From the NCBI GenBank assembly GCA_001314865.1, contig LJZR01000028.1:1-64000 (forward strand): DNA of 64,000 nt. The letters are read 5' to 3'. Both the position numbers and the translations under genes were made by a program. Positions 37,909-48,569 of this stretch are shown here, piece by piece; the stretch's first letter is position 1, and every line of letters begins with the position of its first letter. The notes beneath the pieces are model-generated. The model ran no database searches, was not told where the DNA came from, and worked only from the letters and a program-made list of their open reading frames with translations. Origin of the DNA: Phormidesmis priestleyi Ana (GTDB lineage: Bacteria > Cyanobacteriota > Cyanobacteriia > Phormidesmidales > Phormidesmidaceae).

Positions 37909-39186
37909 TTACACCAGAGGCAATGTTTTTTGCGCTTGGTAATTAGGAAAAATGCGAGCGATCGCACCTGAACCAAAACCAAACTGCTGACTCAGCAATG
38001 ATATCAGCACATCTCGAAAATCTGTTGTAATGGCCAAATCACGTGATTCATACTCACGTGATTCATACCCAGAAGTAGCCGTTAATCCAGGCCATTCGCC
38101 ATACACTTTTTTGCCTTGAATGCCGCCGCCCAGCAGCCAAACCACATTGCCATGACCATGGTCAGTGCCCCCGTTGCCGTTCTCAGCCACCGTCCGCCCA
38201 AACTCTGAGATCACCACAATTGTTGTATTGTTGTACACCGCACCTAAGTCCTTTACTAAGGTTTTTAGCCCAGTTGCCAGTAACCCTAAATTCCGCTGCA
38301 TCAGACCCATCTGATTCACATGGGTATCCCAATTGCCCAACTCCATAAATGCAATTTGAGTGGCCGCATCGCTGGTCATTAAGCGAGCCAGAGACTGCGC
38401 ACTATCTTTAAACTGCTCTGGCGGCAAAGCCCCACGGGAGGCTTTCATCATCTCTTCAGAAATCTCTCGAAGCACAATTTCTCTGGCTCGGCGACCTTCC
38501 TGGTAAGCCCTGGCCAACTGACTCTTACCGGCATAGAGTCGATCAAAAGCAGTCTGAATTTGAGGGCGGTCAATCGGTAAGGGGCGATCGGCTGCGCCAT
38601 TGGCCGTGATGCTGGCAACTGTTTCGTCGCCCGTGAGAATAAGCGACATTTTTTCGCCTACGTTAATGGCCTGAGTCGGATTTTCATTGCGCATTTCAGC
38701 CAGTAGGCGGTTCAGCCAGCCGTCATTGGCCACCACATCTGGCATTCCTGTTTCGATATAGTCCTGCGCCTGAAAGTGCGATCGCGTTTCACTTGGCGAT
38801 CCACAAGCATGCACAAACGCCAAGTTGCCAGCCTGCCATTCTGACATCAAAGGCTGAAGTGCCGGATGCAGGCCAAACTGGCCATCTAAGTCAATTGCGC
38901 TTTTGTCAATTGCGCTTTTGTCGGGTGCGCCTTGCGAACCCGGTTTGGCGATCGCAATACTGGGCCTTGCCTCATAATAACGAGCCTCTTGATAAGGCAC
39001 GACAACATTGAGCCCGTCGGTTCCCCCCCGCAAAAAAACAACAATCAGACGAGGGCTATTAGCCGCCAAAGCCGCTGCGGGGCCACTTTGAGCCTTGGCC
39101 CGCCAAGCCCAACCATGCCCTGCCAAAGTCACGAATCCAGAAGCTGCCGCTAGCGTCGTGTGGGTAATAAAGTGACGTCGTTTCAT
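37909..39186 (-). CDS. DUF1501 family protein with Tat signal
   Basis: This is a 425-residue protein of the DUF1501 (sulfatase-like fold) family, starting at ATG 39186 (MKRRHFITHTTLAAASG) with a Tat-type Arg-Arg signal. A TTG 12 bases further upstream is a less likely start. Conserved blocks include LIVVFLRGGTDGLNVVVPY, HTMGCGSPSETRSHF-like HACGSPSETRSHF, GNWDTHVNQMG and ISEFGRTVAENGNGGTDHGHG, which hold metal-coordinating His and Asp. It sits 29 bp after the DUF1800 gene, the usual partner. In-frame repeats YESREYESRD and DKSAIDKSAID are visible. Confidence 0.88.
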   Translation of the reverse strand: MKRRHFITHTTLAAASGFVTLAGHGWAWRAKAQSGPAAALAANSPRLIVVFLRGGTDGLNVVVPYQEARYYEARPSIAIAKPGSQGAPDKSAIDKSAIDLDGQFGLHPALQPLMSEWQAGNLAFVHACGSPSETRSHFQAQDYIETGMPDVVANDGWLNRLLAEMRNENPTQAINVGEKMSLILTGDETVASITANGAADRPLPIDRPQIQTAFDRLYAGKSQLARAYQEGRRAREIVLREISEEMMKASRGALPPEQFKDSAQSLARLMTSDAATQIAFMELGNWDTHVNQMGLMQRNLGLLATGLKTLVKDLGAVYNNTTIVVISEFGRTVAENGNGGTDHGHGNVVWLLGGGIQGKKVYGEWPGLTATSGYESREYESRDLAITTDFRDVLISLLSQQFGFGSGAIARIFPNYQAQKTLPLV

Positions 39187-39215
39187 TAGAGTTTTCAATA
39201 AAAGATTATTAGAAT

Positions 39216-40622
39216 TTATCGATACATCATGTCAGGACTGCCCATCATTAACGCCGAGCGTAAGTGCATCGGTGCATCATTAACAATGGCTCGCGTTTCA
39301 GCAGAAAGCTGATTGCCGAGGGTTGCCTGCAAAGCGGGTGGGTCGGGTTTGTTTTCCGGTGGGCGATGGTTGACGGTTGCGATCGCTAAGCTCACTCGCC
39401 GCATCATCGCATCAGGATTGAGCCAAGGCCCCTCCACTTGAGCATAGCCATTCGGCATTTGGCAGCGGTATAGCGGCATCCCTAACTGGTTCATAAACCC
39501 ATAAATTCGGGTTAAGTCTTGCTCAGTGGGTGAAACTGCCCCCACTGCCCGAGCAATTGAAAGCAAATATTGATACGGAGTCTTAAACTTACGCTGGTAA
39601 TACGCTTCACGCCAAAACGCATCACTTTCAAACAGTTTTAAAAGAACCGCTTTAATATCGCCATCCGTTGCGATAAATCTGTCTGCTAGCTGACTTACAA
39701 GCCCCTCTGGCGGATCATCGGCAACAAAGTACTGAGCCAGCTTATAGCTGATATGCCGAGCCGTGGCCGGATGCTGTGCCAGCAGTGCCAGGGCTTCTTC
39801 GCCTTCTCGAAGGCCGCCATCTGGCCCGCCGCCGGTAATTTTTTTGCCGAGCAGTACTTTATCACTGGGGTCATGGCGATCGCGCACAAACACAAATCCA
39901 CTCGCATCAGCAGTAGGCTGCTGCTGAGTGATCACACTCCAGCCGGTAAAAATGCGAGTTAGGCTTTCTACATCTGCCTGGCTATATCCACCGTTAATGC
40001 CCAGCGTATGCAGCTCCATCAGCTCTCTGGCATAGTTCTCATTGAGCCCTCTAAAGCCGCCCTTAGCTTGAGGGCTGTTGGGATCTGTGTTTCGCCAGTT
40101 ATCTAAATACACCAACATCGCCGGATGCTTGGCAGTGGCCATCAGCAAATCTCGAAACTTGCCCAACACATGAGGCCGAATGGCAACCTGCTCGTAGTTA
40201 CTCGTCCATAGCTTCGTCAGCCCTTTGTTTTCAGAAACATTGAAATGGTTAAACCAAAAATCCACCATCACTTCTTGCAGCTGACGCGGGCTCTCAATCG
40301 CTCGCAAAAACCGGGCCTGCATCGCCTCTTGAAAAATCTGCGCCTGCCGTTGCCTCATAGCTTGCTGGGTATCAGCATCGGCCTGATTATCTACCGCATA
40401 CTGCTCAAATAGCTGCTTGGCAGAAAGCGTTAGCGTCGGCAGCGCCTTGAGCCGAACTAAGAGCGAATTGGGCTCTGGCAGACTGCTAGGATTTAGCTGC
40501 TGCTGAATATAGTGCTGAATGTAGTTTTCTACGCCCATTTGCTCCGCCTTGGCGCGATCGCCCGGCCTTATGCCTAAGCTCAAGCGGTTCAATACATGCG
40601 TAATCTTTTGGGGAGCATCCAT
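39216..40622 (-). CDS. DUF1800 family protein
   Basis: This is a 468-residue protein of the DUF1800 family, commonly encoded next to DUF1501 proteins and assumed to act with them at the cell surface. The N-terminus KITHVLNRLSLGIRPGD and the core VDFWFNHFNV, GGFRGLNENYARELMELHTLG and FTGWSV are family hallmarks. No signal peptide is evident, so any export route is unclear. It is the first gene of the two-gene minus-strand operon. Confidence 0.9.
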   Translation of the reverse strand: MDAPQKITHVLNRLSLGIRPGDRAKAEQMGVENYIQHYIQQQLNPSSLPEPNSLLVRLKALPTLTLSAKQLFEQYAVDNQADADTQQAMRQRQAQIFQEAMQARFLRAIESPRQLQEVMVDFWFNHFNVSENKGLTKLWTSNYEQVAIRPHVLGKFRDLLMATAKHPAMLVYLDNWRNTDPNSPQAKGGFRGLNENYARELMELHTLGINGGYSQADVESLTRIFTGWSVITQQQPTADASGFVFVRDRHDPSDKVLLGKKITGGGPDGGLREGEEALALLAQHPATARHISYKLAQYFVADDPPEGLVSQLADRFIATDGDIKAVLLKLFESDAFWREAYYQRKFKTPYQYLLSIARAVGAVSPTEQDLTRIYGFMNQLGMPLYRCQMPNGYAQVEGPWLNPDAMMRRVSLAIATVNHRPPENKPDPPALQATLGNQLSAETRAIVNDAPMHLRSALMMGSPDMMYR

Positions 40623-41010
40623 ATCAGAGAGTAGTACTCGGTACTCAAGTTAATCCGAGAATTTTAGCGCTTCACAGCGAAACCTGTCTTAGACTATGCC
40701 AGTTATAGGATCGTGCCGATACATATCGCCAAAGGCGAGACTTTGCCAACCTCTGTCGCGAGTCACTTGGCCGGTTGTTTGCAAAAACCATTAGCCCAGC
40801 CCCTCACCACCTGTATCCAAAAATAAGAAACTTATTAACCTTCGTAAAGACACGAACCCGAAAGAGATTAGAACGATAAAGTTTATTAGAAGATTAAGTC
40901 GTCATAATCACCACAGTCTAGTCACCACAGTCAATGTGCGACAGTCCATTTATGCAGATGCGATGAAATCTCTTCAGTAGCATTCAGTAATATTTAGTAA
41001 CCGCAAGCCC
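40623..41010. other. 388-bp divergent spacer
   Basis: This lies between the DUF1800 gene and the CheB/CheR hybrid gene. A duplicated AGTACTCGGTACTC motif occurs near 40633-40647 and a CACCACAGTC repeat near 40910-40932. No ORF or RNA was identified. Confidence 0.45.
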
Positions 41011-44000
41011 TTGACCAATCACCTCCCTGAAGATTTTTCGTCTGACAGTGCGAATCAGCCTCAAGATACAAGTAAAATTTTCCCAGTTGTGGGAATCGGT
41101 GCCTCGGCAGGCGGCATTAACGCCTGTTCAACCCTGATAGAAGCCCTGCCAGACGATACGGGCATGGCCTTTGTCATTATTCAACATATCAGCGCCGACT
41201 CTCATAGCTTTTTATCCCAAATCTTCGGTCGGCTGACCACGATGCCCGTACTCGAAGTTGAAAACAGTCAAGTGCTACAGCCTAACCACATCTATGTCAT
41301 CATCCCAGGTGTGCAAATTACGCTGAGCGAGGGACGGTTACAGCTCTCGCCGAGAGTATCTGCTCAACGGCCTTTTATGCCGATAGATCACTTTTTTGGC
41401 TCGCTAGCGACTGACTACCAGGCAGACGCGATTGGCACCCCAATTGGCATTGTGCTCTCAGGGCTTGATGGCGATGGCGCAAAAGGACTAGAAAAGATTA
41501 AAGCAGCAGGCGGCATTGCTTTTGCCCAAGCTCAGGATACGGCGCAGTTTGACAGTATGCCAAACACAGCGGTAGAAACAGGAATGGTGGATTTTATTTT
41601 GCCGCCCGCCGCGATCGCCAATCAGCTATCAGAAATAGCAGGTGTCCCCTATGTAATGCAGACTCAAACCGCGACAGAAACCGACTTGCCACTATCGTCG
41701 AGTGAAGACGCCAGCAGTGAAGACGCAAGCGAACTCTCTACTGAAGGCAATAGCTTGGCGGCGCTGTATGCCTTGATGCGATCCCAAACCGGAGTGGACT
41801 TTAGCCAGTACAAACGCGCCACCTTTGAGCGTCGAATGCGCCGCCGGATGGCACTTTACCAACTCGATAAAATCTCCGACTATGTAGCACTATTGCGAGA
41901 AGACAGCGAAGAAATCAGCGCACTCTATCGCGATGTTTTGATCACGGTTACCGGCTTTTTTCGGGATGCCGAAGCCTTTGCCTTTATCGGTAACGTGATC
42001 CTACCGTCCCTGATTGGTGAAAAAGGACTCGACTCTGCGATTCGGATCTGGACAGCAGGCTGCTCTACCGGCGAAGAATGCTACTCTTTGGCCATTTGCC
42101 TCATGGAGTATCTCTCAGCCCAAAACCTCAATTTGTCGATTCAAATATTTGGCACCGATGCCAGCGAAACCGTCATCGCCAAAGCCCGTCAGGGCATTTA
42201 CACCGAATCGCAAATGACAGGCGTTTCATTTGAGCGACGACAGCGTTTTTTTGTAAATATTGATGGCCACTATCGGGTCAGCAAAGCCCTGCGCGAGCTG
42301 TGCGTGTTTGCCCGTCAAGACCTCAGCAGCGATCCGCCTTTCTCAGAAATCGATTTGGTGAGCTGTCGCAATGTAATGATTTATTTTGCCTCAGCACTAC
42401 AATCGCGAGTGCGCGCCATCTTTCATTACAGCCTTAATCCGGGGGGTTACCTTTGGCTGGGCAGCTCTGAAACCGTCGGTGAAACCTCCGAACTCTTTAC
42501 GGCGGTAGATCGCAAGCACAAAGTGTACAGTCGTCTCCCGACCGCTAGCCGATTGAACTTTGACTTTGTAACCACCAATCAAAGCTTGCTGACCCCCCAA
42601 AGCCCAGCTACCCCAGGTGATGTGCCCAACTCTAGCTATTCCATCATTCGCAGGCAGGCTGATCAAATCGCACTGGGCCGCTACGCCCCTGTCGGGGTCG
42701 TGATTGACGAGCATCTGAGCATTTTGCACTTTCGCGGCGATACTAGCCTCTACTTAACGGTGGCACCCGGAGAGCCGAGCTTTAGCCTACTCAAAATGGC
42801 TCGGCCAGAGCTAATAGTAGAACTGCGCTCAGCCATTCAAGAAGCCAAAGAAAATGACGTATTAGCCAGAAGAGAAAATTTATATGTAGAAAATAAAGCA
42901 GGAAGGATTGCCATTGAAGTAACGCCAATCCGAAATCCGGTTTCAGCTGTGCGGAACTATTTAGTCTTGTTTGAAGAAAGCCAACCTGTTACCGCCAAAA
43001 CCCTTCGCGAAGACAATACCGGTTCAGCAGAGATCGATCTCTCGCCCGAAGTCTCCCGGCTGCAAAAAGCCTTGGCCGCAACCAAGCGAGAATTGCTTGA
43101 TACACAGGCTTATCTTCAATCTACAATTGAGGCAAAAGAGGCCGCTAACCAGCGACTAACCACAGCCAATGAAGAAATACTATCGAGTAATGAGGAGCTA
43201 CAAAGTACCAACGAAGAGCTGCAAACAGCCAAAGAAGAAATTCAAGCCGCCAACGAAGAGCTAAAAACCACGAACGAAGAGCTACAAAATCGCAATGTTA
43301 AGGCGCAGGGCGTCAATGACGATTTGCTCAACGTACTCACCAATGTCAACATTCCGATTGTTATTCTTTCGAGCGATTTGCGAATTCGCCGCTTTACGCC
43401 TATTGCCCAGCAGCTGTTTAGGCTAATTCCGACTGATGTGGGTCGCCCCCTTAGCGATATTCGCATTGATATTGACATGCCTGATTTAGAACAAACCATT
43501 CAAGGGGTCATTGACTCTCTCGACGCGCAAGAAAGAGAAGTTAAAGACAGCCAAGGACGCTGGTATCAGATGCGAATCCGGCCCTATCGTACGGCTGAAA
43601 ACCAAATTGATGGCGCTGTCATGGCGCTGTTTGACATAGACGATATTAAGCACACTCAGCAGCAGTTAGAACAGTCTCGCAGCTATGCAGAGGCGATTGT
43701 TGAAACCGTGAGTGAGCCGCTGCTAGTGGTCACCGAAGACCTGCGAATACGAACGGCAAATCGAGCGTTTTATGAAACCTTTCAGGTATCGCACATCGTC
43801 ACCGAAGGGCGATCGCTCTTTGAGCTAGGCAACGGCAAGTGGGATAGGCCAGAAGTGCGATCGCACCTTGCGGCCCTAATCGACAATCACCAATCAGCCC
43901 ATGCGTTGGAAATCACCTGCGACTTTGAAAACATCGGCACTAAAACAATGCGCCTAAAAGCGCGAGAAATTGAGCCCGGCAGTCCCGACCGCATGCTTTT

Positions 44001-45267
44001 AATTTCCATCGAAGACATTACCGAACGCAAGCAAGCTGAAGCCAAACGCCTACAATTTACCCAGGAGCAAGCCGCCCGCGCCGAAGCCGAAGCCGCTAAT
44101 TTGGGCAAAGACCAGTTTTTATCAGTGGTCTCTCACGAGCTGCGCACCCCACTCAACGCGATTTTAGGCTGGTCACGTTTACTATTAGACAAAACTGAAC
44201 CCGACTCTGATATTTTCAAAAAGGCGCTAGACAGTATTCACCGCAGCGCCCAGGTTCAAAGCCGAATTATTGGCGATTTGTTAGAAATCTCTCGCATTAC
44301 GCAGGGCCGAATTTCGCTACAAAAAGAGCCCGTTAACCTGAGCGAGTTGCTGGCAATTGTGACTGAACTAGCTCAGCCTGATGCCACTACCGCAGAGGTG
44401 ACGCTCACCGATGATATTGAAACTTCACCCGCTTACTTTTTGCTCGATCCCGACCGCCTCCATCAAACCTTTGGCAACGCCATTTCTAATTCGATTAAGT
44501 TCACGCCAGCAGGAGGCCATATTGAGGTCTCTTTGAAATATGAGGCGGCTCCTCTACAGGCTTGCATTTGCATCGCCGATAATGGCGTCGGCATTTCTGC
44601 CGAATTTCTGCCGTATATTTTTGATCGATTTCGGCAGGCGAACAGCTCTAACAGCCGCGAGTATGGCGGCTTGGGCTTGGGCTTGGCCGTGGTAAAAAGC
44701 TTTGTCGGCGCACATGGCGGTACGGTTGAAATTGATAGTCCTGGCAAAGGCCAGGGGGCGACGCTGACTATCCGGCTACCGCTAGAGCCCGTAGCCGCGA
44801 CCACCCCTCCAAGCACTTCTCTCTCCGAAAGCCGACCGCTGCAAGACTGCTGTTGTCTGCTAGTAGATGATGACGCCGACAGCTTAGAAATGACGCTCAC
44901 TGTGCTAGAGCTACAGGGCGTTACGGTGCTCACTGCCACTTCAGTGGCTGAAGCGATAGAAAAGCTCACCTCAGCCAACCAAATAGATGTGCTCGTGAGC
45001 GATATTAGCCTCCCTGAGCAAGATGGCTTTGATTTGATTCGATGGGTGCGATCGCAATCCAATCCTCAAATTCGTCAGCTTCCGGCGATCGCCGTCACTG
45101 GCTATGCTACCCCCGCTCACACTAGCAGCCTGAGCGATGCAGGGTTTGACCTTCACCTGGCCAAACCCGTGCAAATAGAGAGTCTACTGAGCGCCGTTGC
45201 CTCCGTTTTGCCCACCGATTTACATACCGATTCGTCCACTGATTTGCCGTCTGGCACCGCAGAGTAA
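41011..45267 (+). CDS. CheB-CheR-PAS hybrid histidine kinase with receiver domain
   Basis: This is a 1418-residue multidomain signalling protein. The CheB methylesterase domain (about 25-200) has the catalytic triad Ser32 (GASAGG), His59 (IIQHISAD) and Asp155 (GLDGDGAKG). The CheR methyltransferase (about 245-510) has the SAM loop GCSTGEECYSLA. A long heptad coiled coil follows (about 690-780, ANEELxSTNEEL units), then two PAS domains. The HisKA has His1042 (SHELRTPLNAI), an HATPase ends in GGLGLGLAVVKS, and a receiver at about 1283-1400 has Asp1331. The start is TTG 41011 without an evident ribosome binding site. A stop lies 30 bp upstream, so no longer start exists. Such proteins act as stress sensors rather than in classical chemotaxis. 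No che operon is nearby. Confidence 0.92.
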   Translation: MTNHLPEDFSSDSANQPQDTSKIFPVVGIGASAGGINACSTLIEALPDDTGMAFVIIQHISADSHSFLSQIFGRLTTMPVLEVENSQVLQPNHIYVIIPGVQITLSEGRLQLSPRVSAQRPFMPIDHFFGSLATDYQADAIGTPIGIVLSGLDGDGAKGLEKIKAAGGIAFAQAQDTAQFDSMPNTAVETGMVDFILPPAAIANQLSEIAGVPYVMQTQTATETDLPLSSSEDASSEDASELSTEGNSLAALYALMRSQTGVDFSQYKRATFERRMRRRMALYQLDKISDYVALLREDSEEISALYRDVLITVTGFFRDAEAFAFIGNVILPSLIGEKGLDSAIRIWTAGCSTGEECYSLAICLMEYLSAQNLNLSIQIFGTDASETVIAKARQGIYTESQMTGVSFERRQRFFVNIDGHYRVSKALRELCVFARQDLSSDPPFSEIDLVSCRNVMIYFASALQSRVRAIFHYSLNPGGYLWLGSSETVGETSELFTAVDRKHKVYSRLPTASRLNFDFVTTNQSLLTPQSPATPGDVPNSSYSIIRRQADQIALGRYAPVGVVIDEHLSILHFRGDTSLYLTVAPGEPSFSLLKMARPELIVELRSAIQEAKENDVLARRENLYVENKAGRIAIEVTPIRNPVSAVRNYLVLFEESQPVTAKTLREDNTGSAEIDLSPEVSRLQKALAATKRELLDTQAYLQSTIEAKEAANQRLTTANEEILSSNEELQSTNEELQTAKEEIQAANEELKTTNEELQNRNVKAQGVNDDLLNVLTNVNIPIVILSSDLRIRRFTPIAQQLFRLIPTDVGRPLSDIRIDIDMPDLEQTIQGVIDSLDAQEREVKDSQGRWYQMRIRPYRTAENQIDGAVMALFDIDDIKHTQQQLEQSRSYAEAIVETVSEPLLVVTEDLRIRTANRAFYETFQVSHIVTEGRSLFELGNGKWDRPEVRSHLAALIDNHQSAHALEITCDFENIGTKTMRLKAREIEPGSPDRMLLISIEDITERKQAEAKRLQFTQEQAARAEAEAANLGKDQFLSVVSHELRTPLNAILGWSRLLLDKTEPDSDIFKKALDSIHRSAQVQSRIIGDLLEISRITQGRISLQKEPVNLSELLAIVTELAQPDATTAEVTLTDDIETSPAYFLLDPDRLHQTFGNAISNSIKFTPAGGHIEVSLKYEAAPLQACICIADNGVGISAEFLPYIFDRFRQANSSNSREYGGLGLGLAVVKSFVGAHGGTVEIDSPGKGQGATLTIRLPLEPVAATTPPSTSLSESRPLQDCCCLLVDDDADSLEMTLTVLELQGVTVLTATSVAEAIEKLTSANQIDVLVSDISLPEQDGFDLIRWVRSQSNPQIRQLPAIAVTGYATPAHTSSLSDAGFDLHLAKPVQIESLLSAVASVLPTDLHTDSSTDLPSGTAE

Positions 45268-45300
45268 ATTATCACAGAGTAGGTCATCACAGAATAGACC

Positions 45301-46128
45301 TTAGTGAGAGGTCAATGAATCTTTGTTTTGAAAAACCATCCGCAGCATTCGCTGAGTCAAGCGCGGCAGCAAAGCATGCAGTCCGCCCATGAGCTTGGCG
45401 CTGCCTAAAATAGGCTCACTCTCATTGTTCTGGAGTGCCTGCCAAACACCATTCGCGACATCTTCCGGCTTCTCAATAAAAGGCATTGATACTGTTTGTT
45501 TTAGCTGCTGATAGCGAGCCTTTTTATCTTCAGGATTTTTGCCTTGTAAGACTGCTTTTTCAGGAAACGCCGTTTTAATGATATTGGGGTAAACGGCGCA
45601 TACCTGAATCCCTTTGGGTGAAAGTTCGGCGCTCAATGCCTGACTAAGGCCCGAAATCGCAAACTTACTCGTGGTATAAGGGGCTAAATAGGGCATTGGT
45701 AGCTTTCCGGCAATCGAACATAGGTTGACAATGGCCCCCTTTTGTTGCGCAATAAAGTGAGGTAGCGCTGCTTGAATGGTGTGAATATATCCCCATAGGT
45801 TGGTATCGATCACCTGATGCCAGTCTTCTAAGGTAAATTCCTCAGTGGGTCCGGTGCTATACAGGCCTGCATTATTCACCAACACATCTAACTGGCCAAA
45901 GTCAGCAATAGTTTGTTCTACCAAATCCTGCACTTGCTTAGGATCACGCACATCTGTAGGCATGGGTACTACGGGCGTAGCCCATTCCGTTTTAATCTGG
46001 CTGGCAGCTTCGGTTAACTTTGCAGCATCTCGTGCGGCAATCACAACATGATAGTTTTCTTTGGCAAACCGAGTTGCGATCGCTCGTCCAATGCCTTCTG
46101 ATCCACCCGTGACTAAAGCAACTTTCAC
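45301..46128 (-). CDS. SDR family oxidoreductase
   Basis: This is a 275-residue classical short-chain dehydrogenase/reductase. NAD(P) binding is via TGGSEGIGRAIA. NNAG is in VLVNNAGLYS. The catalytic Ser is in NLCSIAGK, and the Tyr/Lys pair is in YTTSKFAISG. The start is GTG 46128, preceded by AGGAGAAAG. The substrate is unknown. It is convergent with the CheB/CheR hybrid and followed on the same strand by nothing close. Confidence 0.9.
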   Translation of the reverse strand: MKVALVTGGSEGIGRAIATRFAKENYHVVIAARDAAKLTEAASQIKTEWATPVVPMPTDVRDPKQVQDLVEQTIADFGQLDVLVNNAGLYSTGPTEEFTLEDWHQVIDTNLWGYIHTIQAALPHFIAQQKGAIVNLCSIAGKLPMPYLAPYTTSKFAISGLSQALSAELSPKGIQVCAVYPNIIKTAFPEKAVLQGKNPEDKKARYQQLKQTVSMPFIEKPEDVANGVWQALQNNESEPILGSAKLMGGLHALLPRLTQRMLRMVFQNKDSLTSH

Positions 46129-46278
46129 AACCTTTCTCCTAATAAAATGCTTCTTGCCGCCCTCACCCCAACGCGCTTCCTATAGTCTCTACCGACTATC
46201 TCTCCCAGTTGTCTCTCCCGGCTGTCCCTTCCTACTGAATGAAAAAGGAATCAGAGGGACAAATAAGAGAGAGGAATG

Positions 46279-46316
46279 ACAGCCTTGATGACTCAATCTT
46301 GACCCATCAAGGCTGT
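46279..46316 (-). terminator. Hairpin at the end of the alcohol dehydrogenase gene
   Basis: ACAGCCTTGATG (46279-46290) and CATCAAGGCTGT (46305-46316) form a perfect 12-bp stem. It overlaps the TGA stop of the dehydrogenase (46307-46309) and is followed on that strand by a pyrimidine-rich tail. Confidence 0.7.
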
Positions 46317-47473
46317 AAAACAACCTTGATGCAGTTGTCTTTTTTGTCTCTAAAGGTTTTGTATCCTTCAGGCGCTTGATCCAAACTCATCCGATGAGTA
46401 ATCACAAAAGAAGGATCAATCTCGCCTTCAGAAATCTTGTCTAACAGCGGCTTCAAGTAGCGCTGCACATGGGTTTGCCCAGACTTAAGCGTCAGCGCTT
46501 TATTCACGACTGCGCCCATCGGCATATGGTCAATAAAGCCCCCATACACGCCTGGCACTGAAACCGTACCGCCTTTACGGCAAGCTGCGATCGCCTGCCT
46601 TAAAGCATAGGGCCGCCCGGTCTCTAACTTTGTTGCCTGCTTAACGGTATCAATCACGCCCATGACATCCGTGCCATGAGCCTCCATACCGACTGCATCA
46701 ATGCAGGCATCCGGCCCACGACCACCTGTCATCTCTTTAAGGGCTTCACCCGGATCAACCTCTTCGTAGTTAATCACCGTAGCGCCGCTTTTGCGGGCCA
46801 TTTCTAACCGTTCAGGAATCCTATCAATCGCCAGTACCTGCGCAGCACCCATCATTTGAGCGCTGCGAATGGCAAACTGTCCTACTGGCCCGCAGCCCCA
46901 AACAGCAACCGTATCATCGGGTTGAATGTCACAGTTTTCAGCGGCCATGTAGCCCGTTGGAAAAATGTCAGTAAGAAATAGTACCTGCTCATCGGTCAGA
47001 TGCTCAGGCACCTTAATGGGGCCAACATCAGCAAAAGGTACTCTGACATATTCGGCCTGTCCGCCTGCGTAGCCACCGAGCAAATGCGAATAGCCATACA
47101 GCCCAGCAGGAGAATGCCCGTAAAACTTTTCGGCCATCCAAGCATTAGGGTTAGAATTATCGCACAGCGACCATAGGTCTCGATTGCAAAAGAAACAGCC
47201 GCCGCAAGAAATGGTGAATGGAATCACCACGCGATCGCCCTGCTTTAAGTTTTTGACATCCTTGCCAAGTTCAACAACTTCACCCATAAATTCGTGGCCT
47301 AAAATATCGCCCGACTGCATCGTGGGGATATAGCCGTCATATAGGTGTAAGTCAGACCCGCAGATGGCCGTAGAGGTTACCTTAATAATGGCATCTCGCG
47401 GATTTAAAATAGTCGGATCGGGTACGGTATCTACCCGTACATCTTCTTTACCGTGCCAGCAAACTGCTTTCAT
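46307..47473 (-). CDS. Zinc-dependent alcohol dehydrogenase (MDR family)
   Basis: This is a 388-residue medium-chain dehydrogenase of the formaldehyde/alcohol dehydrogenase type. The catalytic zinc ligands appear as the Cys in [12 protein letters not shown] and the GHE in LGHEFMGEV. The structural zinc lobe is [16 protein letters not shown]. The cofactor fold is [15 protein letters not shown]. Members act on formaldehyde, alcohols or S-adducts, but the substrate cannot be set. It lies in a plus/minus mixed cluster of oxidoreductases. Confidence 0.9.
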   Translation of the reverse strand: MKAVCWHGKEDVRVDTVPDPTILNPRDAIIKVTSTAICGSDLHLYDGYIPTMQSGDILGHEFMGEVVELGKDVKNLKQGDRVVIPFTISCGGCFFCNRDLWSLCDNSNPNAWMAEKFYGHSPAGLYGYSHLLGGYAGGQAEYVRVPFADVGPIKVPEHLTDEQVLFLTDIFPTGYMAAENCDIQPDDTVAVWGCGPVGQFAIRSAQMMGAAQVLAIDRIPERLEMARKSGATVINYEEVDPGEALKEMTGGRGPDACIDAVGMEAHGTDVMGVIDTVKQATKLETGRPYALRQAIAACRKGGTVSVPGVYGGFIDHMPMGAVVNKALTLKSGQTHVQRYLKPLLDKISEGEIDPSFVITHRMSLDQAPEGYKTFRDKKDNCIKVVLQP

Positions 47474-47562
47474 AAGTCTCTTGGGGGTGAGTAGGGGAGT
47501 GGGGAGTGGGGAATGAAGAAGGGAGAGTGGAGAGGAGAGAATAGGAGAGAAAAAAATCTCTT

Positions 47563-48300
47563 TTAGTGGCCTTTGGACTGGCCTTCTACTGTCGCAATTT
47601 CGCCTGCTTCCATTAGCTGCTTAAATTTACTGAGCGCATCGCCAACCTGCTGCTCAGGCTCTTCTCCAAATAGTTTAGCAACCGCTGCGGTGAGTGCCCC
47701 TCCTGGCGGACTGTACTCTATGACCACTTTTACTTCTGTGCCGCGATCGCCGGGTGCTGGCTTAAACCGTACAAAACCCGCGTTGGGCACATCGGCATCG
47801 GCAACCGCAGTCCAAGCAATCAATTGGTTGGGACGATCTTCAACAATCTCGGCATCCCACTCCACACTCATGTTCATAGGAGCCTTCGCCTTCCAGTGCG
47901 ATCGCGTTTCATCCAAAGTTTGAATAGACTCTAGATGACTCATAAACCGTGGTAAATTTTCTAGATTGCGCCAGTAGCTATACAGCATTTCTACCGGCTT
48001 ATTAATCGTGACTGTTTTTTCTACGCGAATGTCTTGGTCTAAACCCGCTGCTTCACTAAGCTTGTCGGGCAGGCTTTGATCACTGGTGGTTCCGTGATAG
48101 GCTAGGCCACCGCCTGCGATCGCCATAATCACCCCTTGTAGGGAGCGACTTTGTAGACCCCTAAGTACCATTGCCCCACCCATAATCAGTGAAGCCCAAC
48201 GCTCAGTATCGTTAATACCGGCTTTTTTATTTTCATCCGTTTTAGGGGCCAATCGGTCGTCACCTTGACGAATATTGCGACTTGAGACGGTCTCTTCCAT
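47563..48300 (-). CDS. SRPBCC (cyclase/dehydrase-like) protein with N-terminal membrane hairpin
   Basis: This protein has 245 residues. The N-terminus has a hydrophobic hairpin ([30 protein letters not shown]) similar to DUF2892. A START-like domain follows (about 90-235) with [44 protein letters not shown] and [15 protein letters not shown]. The fold binds hydrophobic ligands, and the ligand here is unknown. The start ATG 48300 has TAGGAGA upstream. It is 89 bp upstream of the dehydrogenase, with a purine-rich spacer. Confidence 0.85.
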   Translation of the reverse strand: MEETVSSRNIRQGDDRLAPKTDENKKAGINDTERWASLIMGGAMVLRGLQSRSLQGVIMAIAGGGLAYHGTTSDQSLPDKLSEAAGLDQDIRVEKTVTINKPVEMLYSYWRNLENLPRFMSHLESIQTLDETRSHWKAKAPMNMSVEWDAEIVEDRPNQLIAWTAVADADVPNAGFVRFKPAPGDRGTEVKVVIEYSPPGGALTAAVAKLFGEEPEQQVGDALSKFKQLMEAGEIATVEGQSKGH

Positions 48301-48569
48301 TATCTTCTCCTAAGACTTTCTCCGAAGAGCTTTCGAAGAGCTTTCTCCGGAGCTATGTATGTTTTAGGCCTATCGTAAGTGGGACATGAGGATACTTCGT
48401 CTGTCAGAAGTATAGGGCGCGTTTTGCTGCGATAATATTCAGCCCAAAGGAATACAAAAGAGACAGCTTGCGAACAACCTAAAGCAGCCGGCAATAGTCA
48501 AAAGTTGTAAATTTATGCAAACTACAAAAACTATCGCTACAGTAATTCTCATAGCCATCACTAACTGTT

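Noticed and set aside
48300-48494. 64-codon open frame directly upstream of the SRPBCC gene
   Set aside because: It overlaps the SRPBCC start and ribosome binding site and looks like leader sequence.
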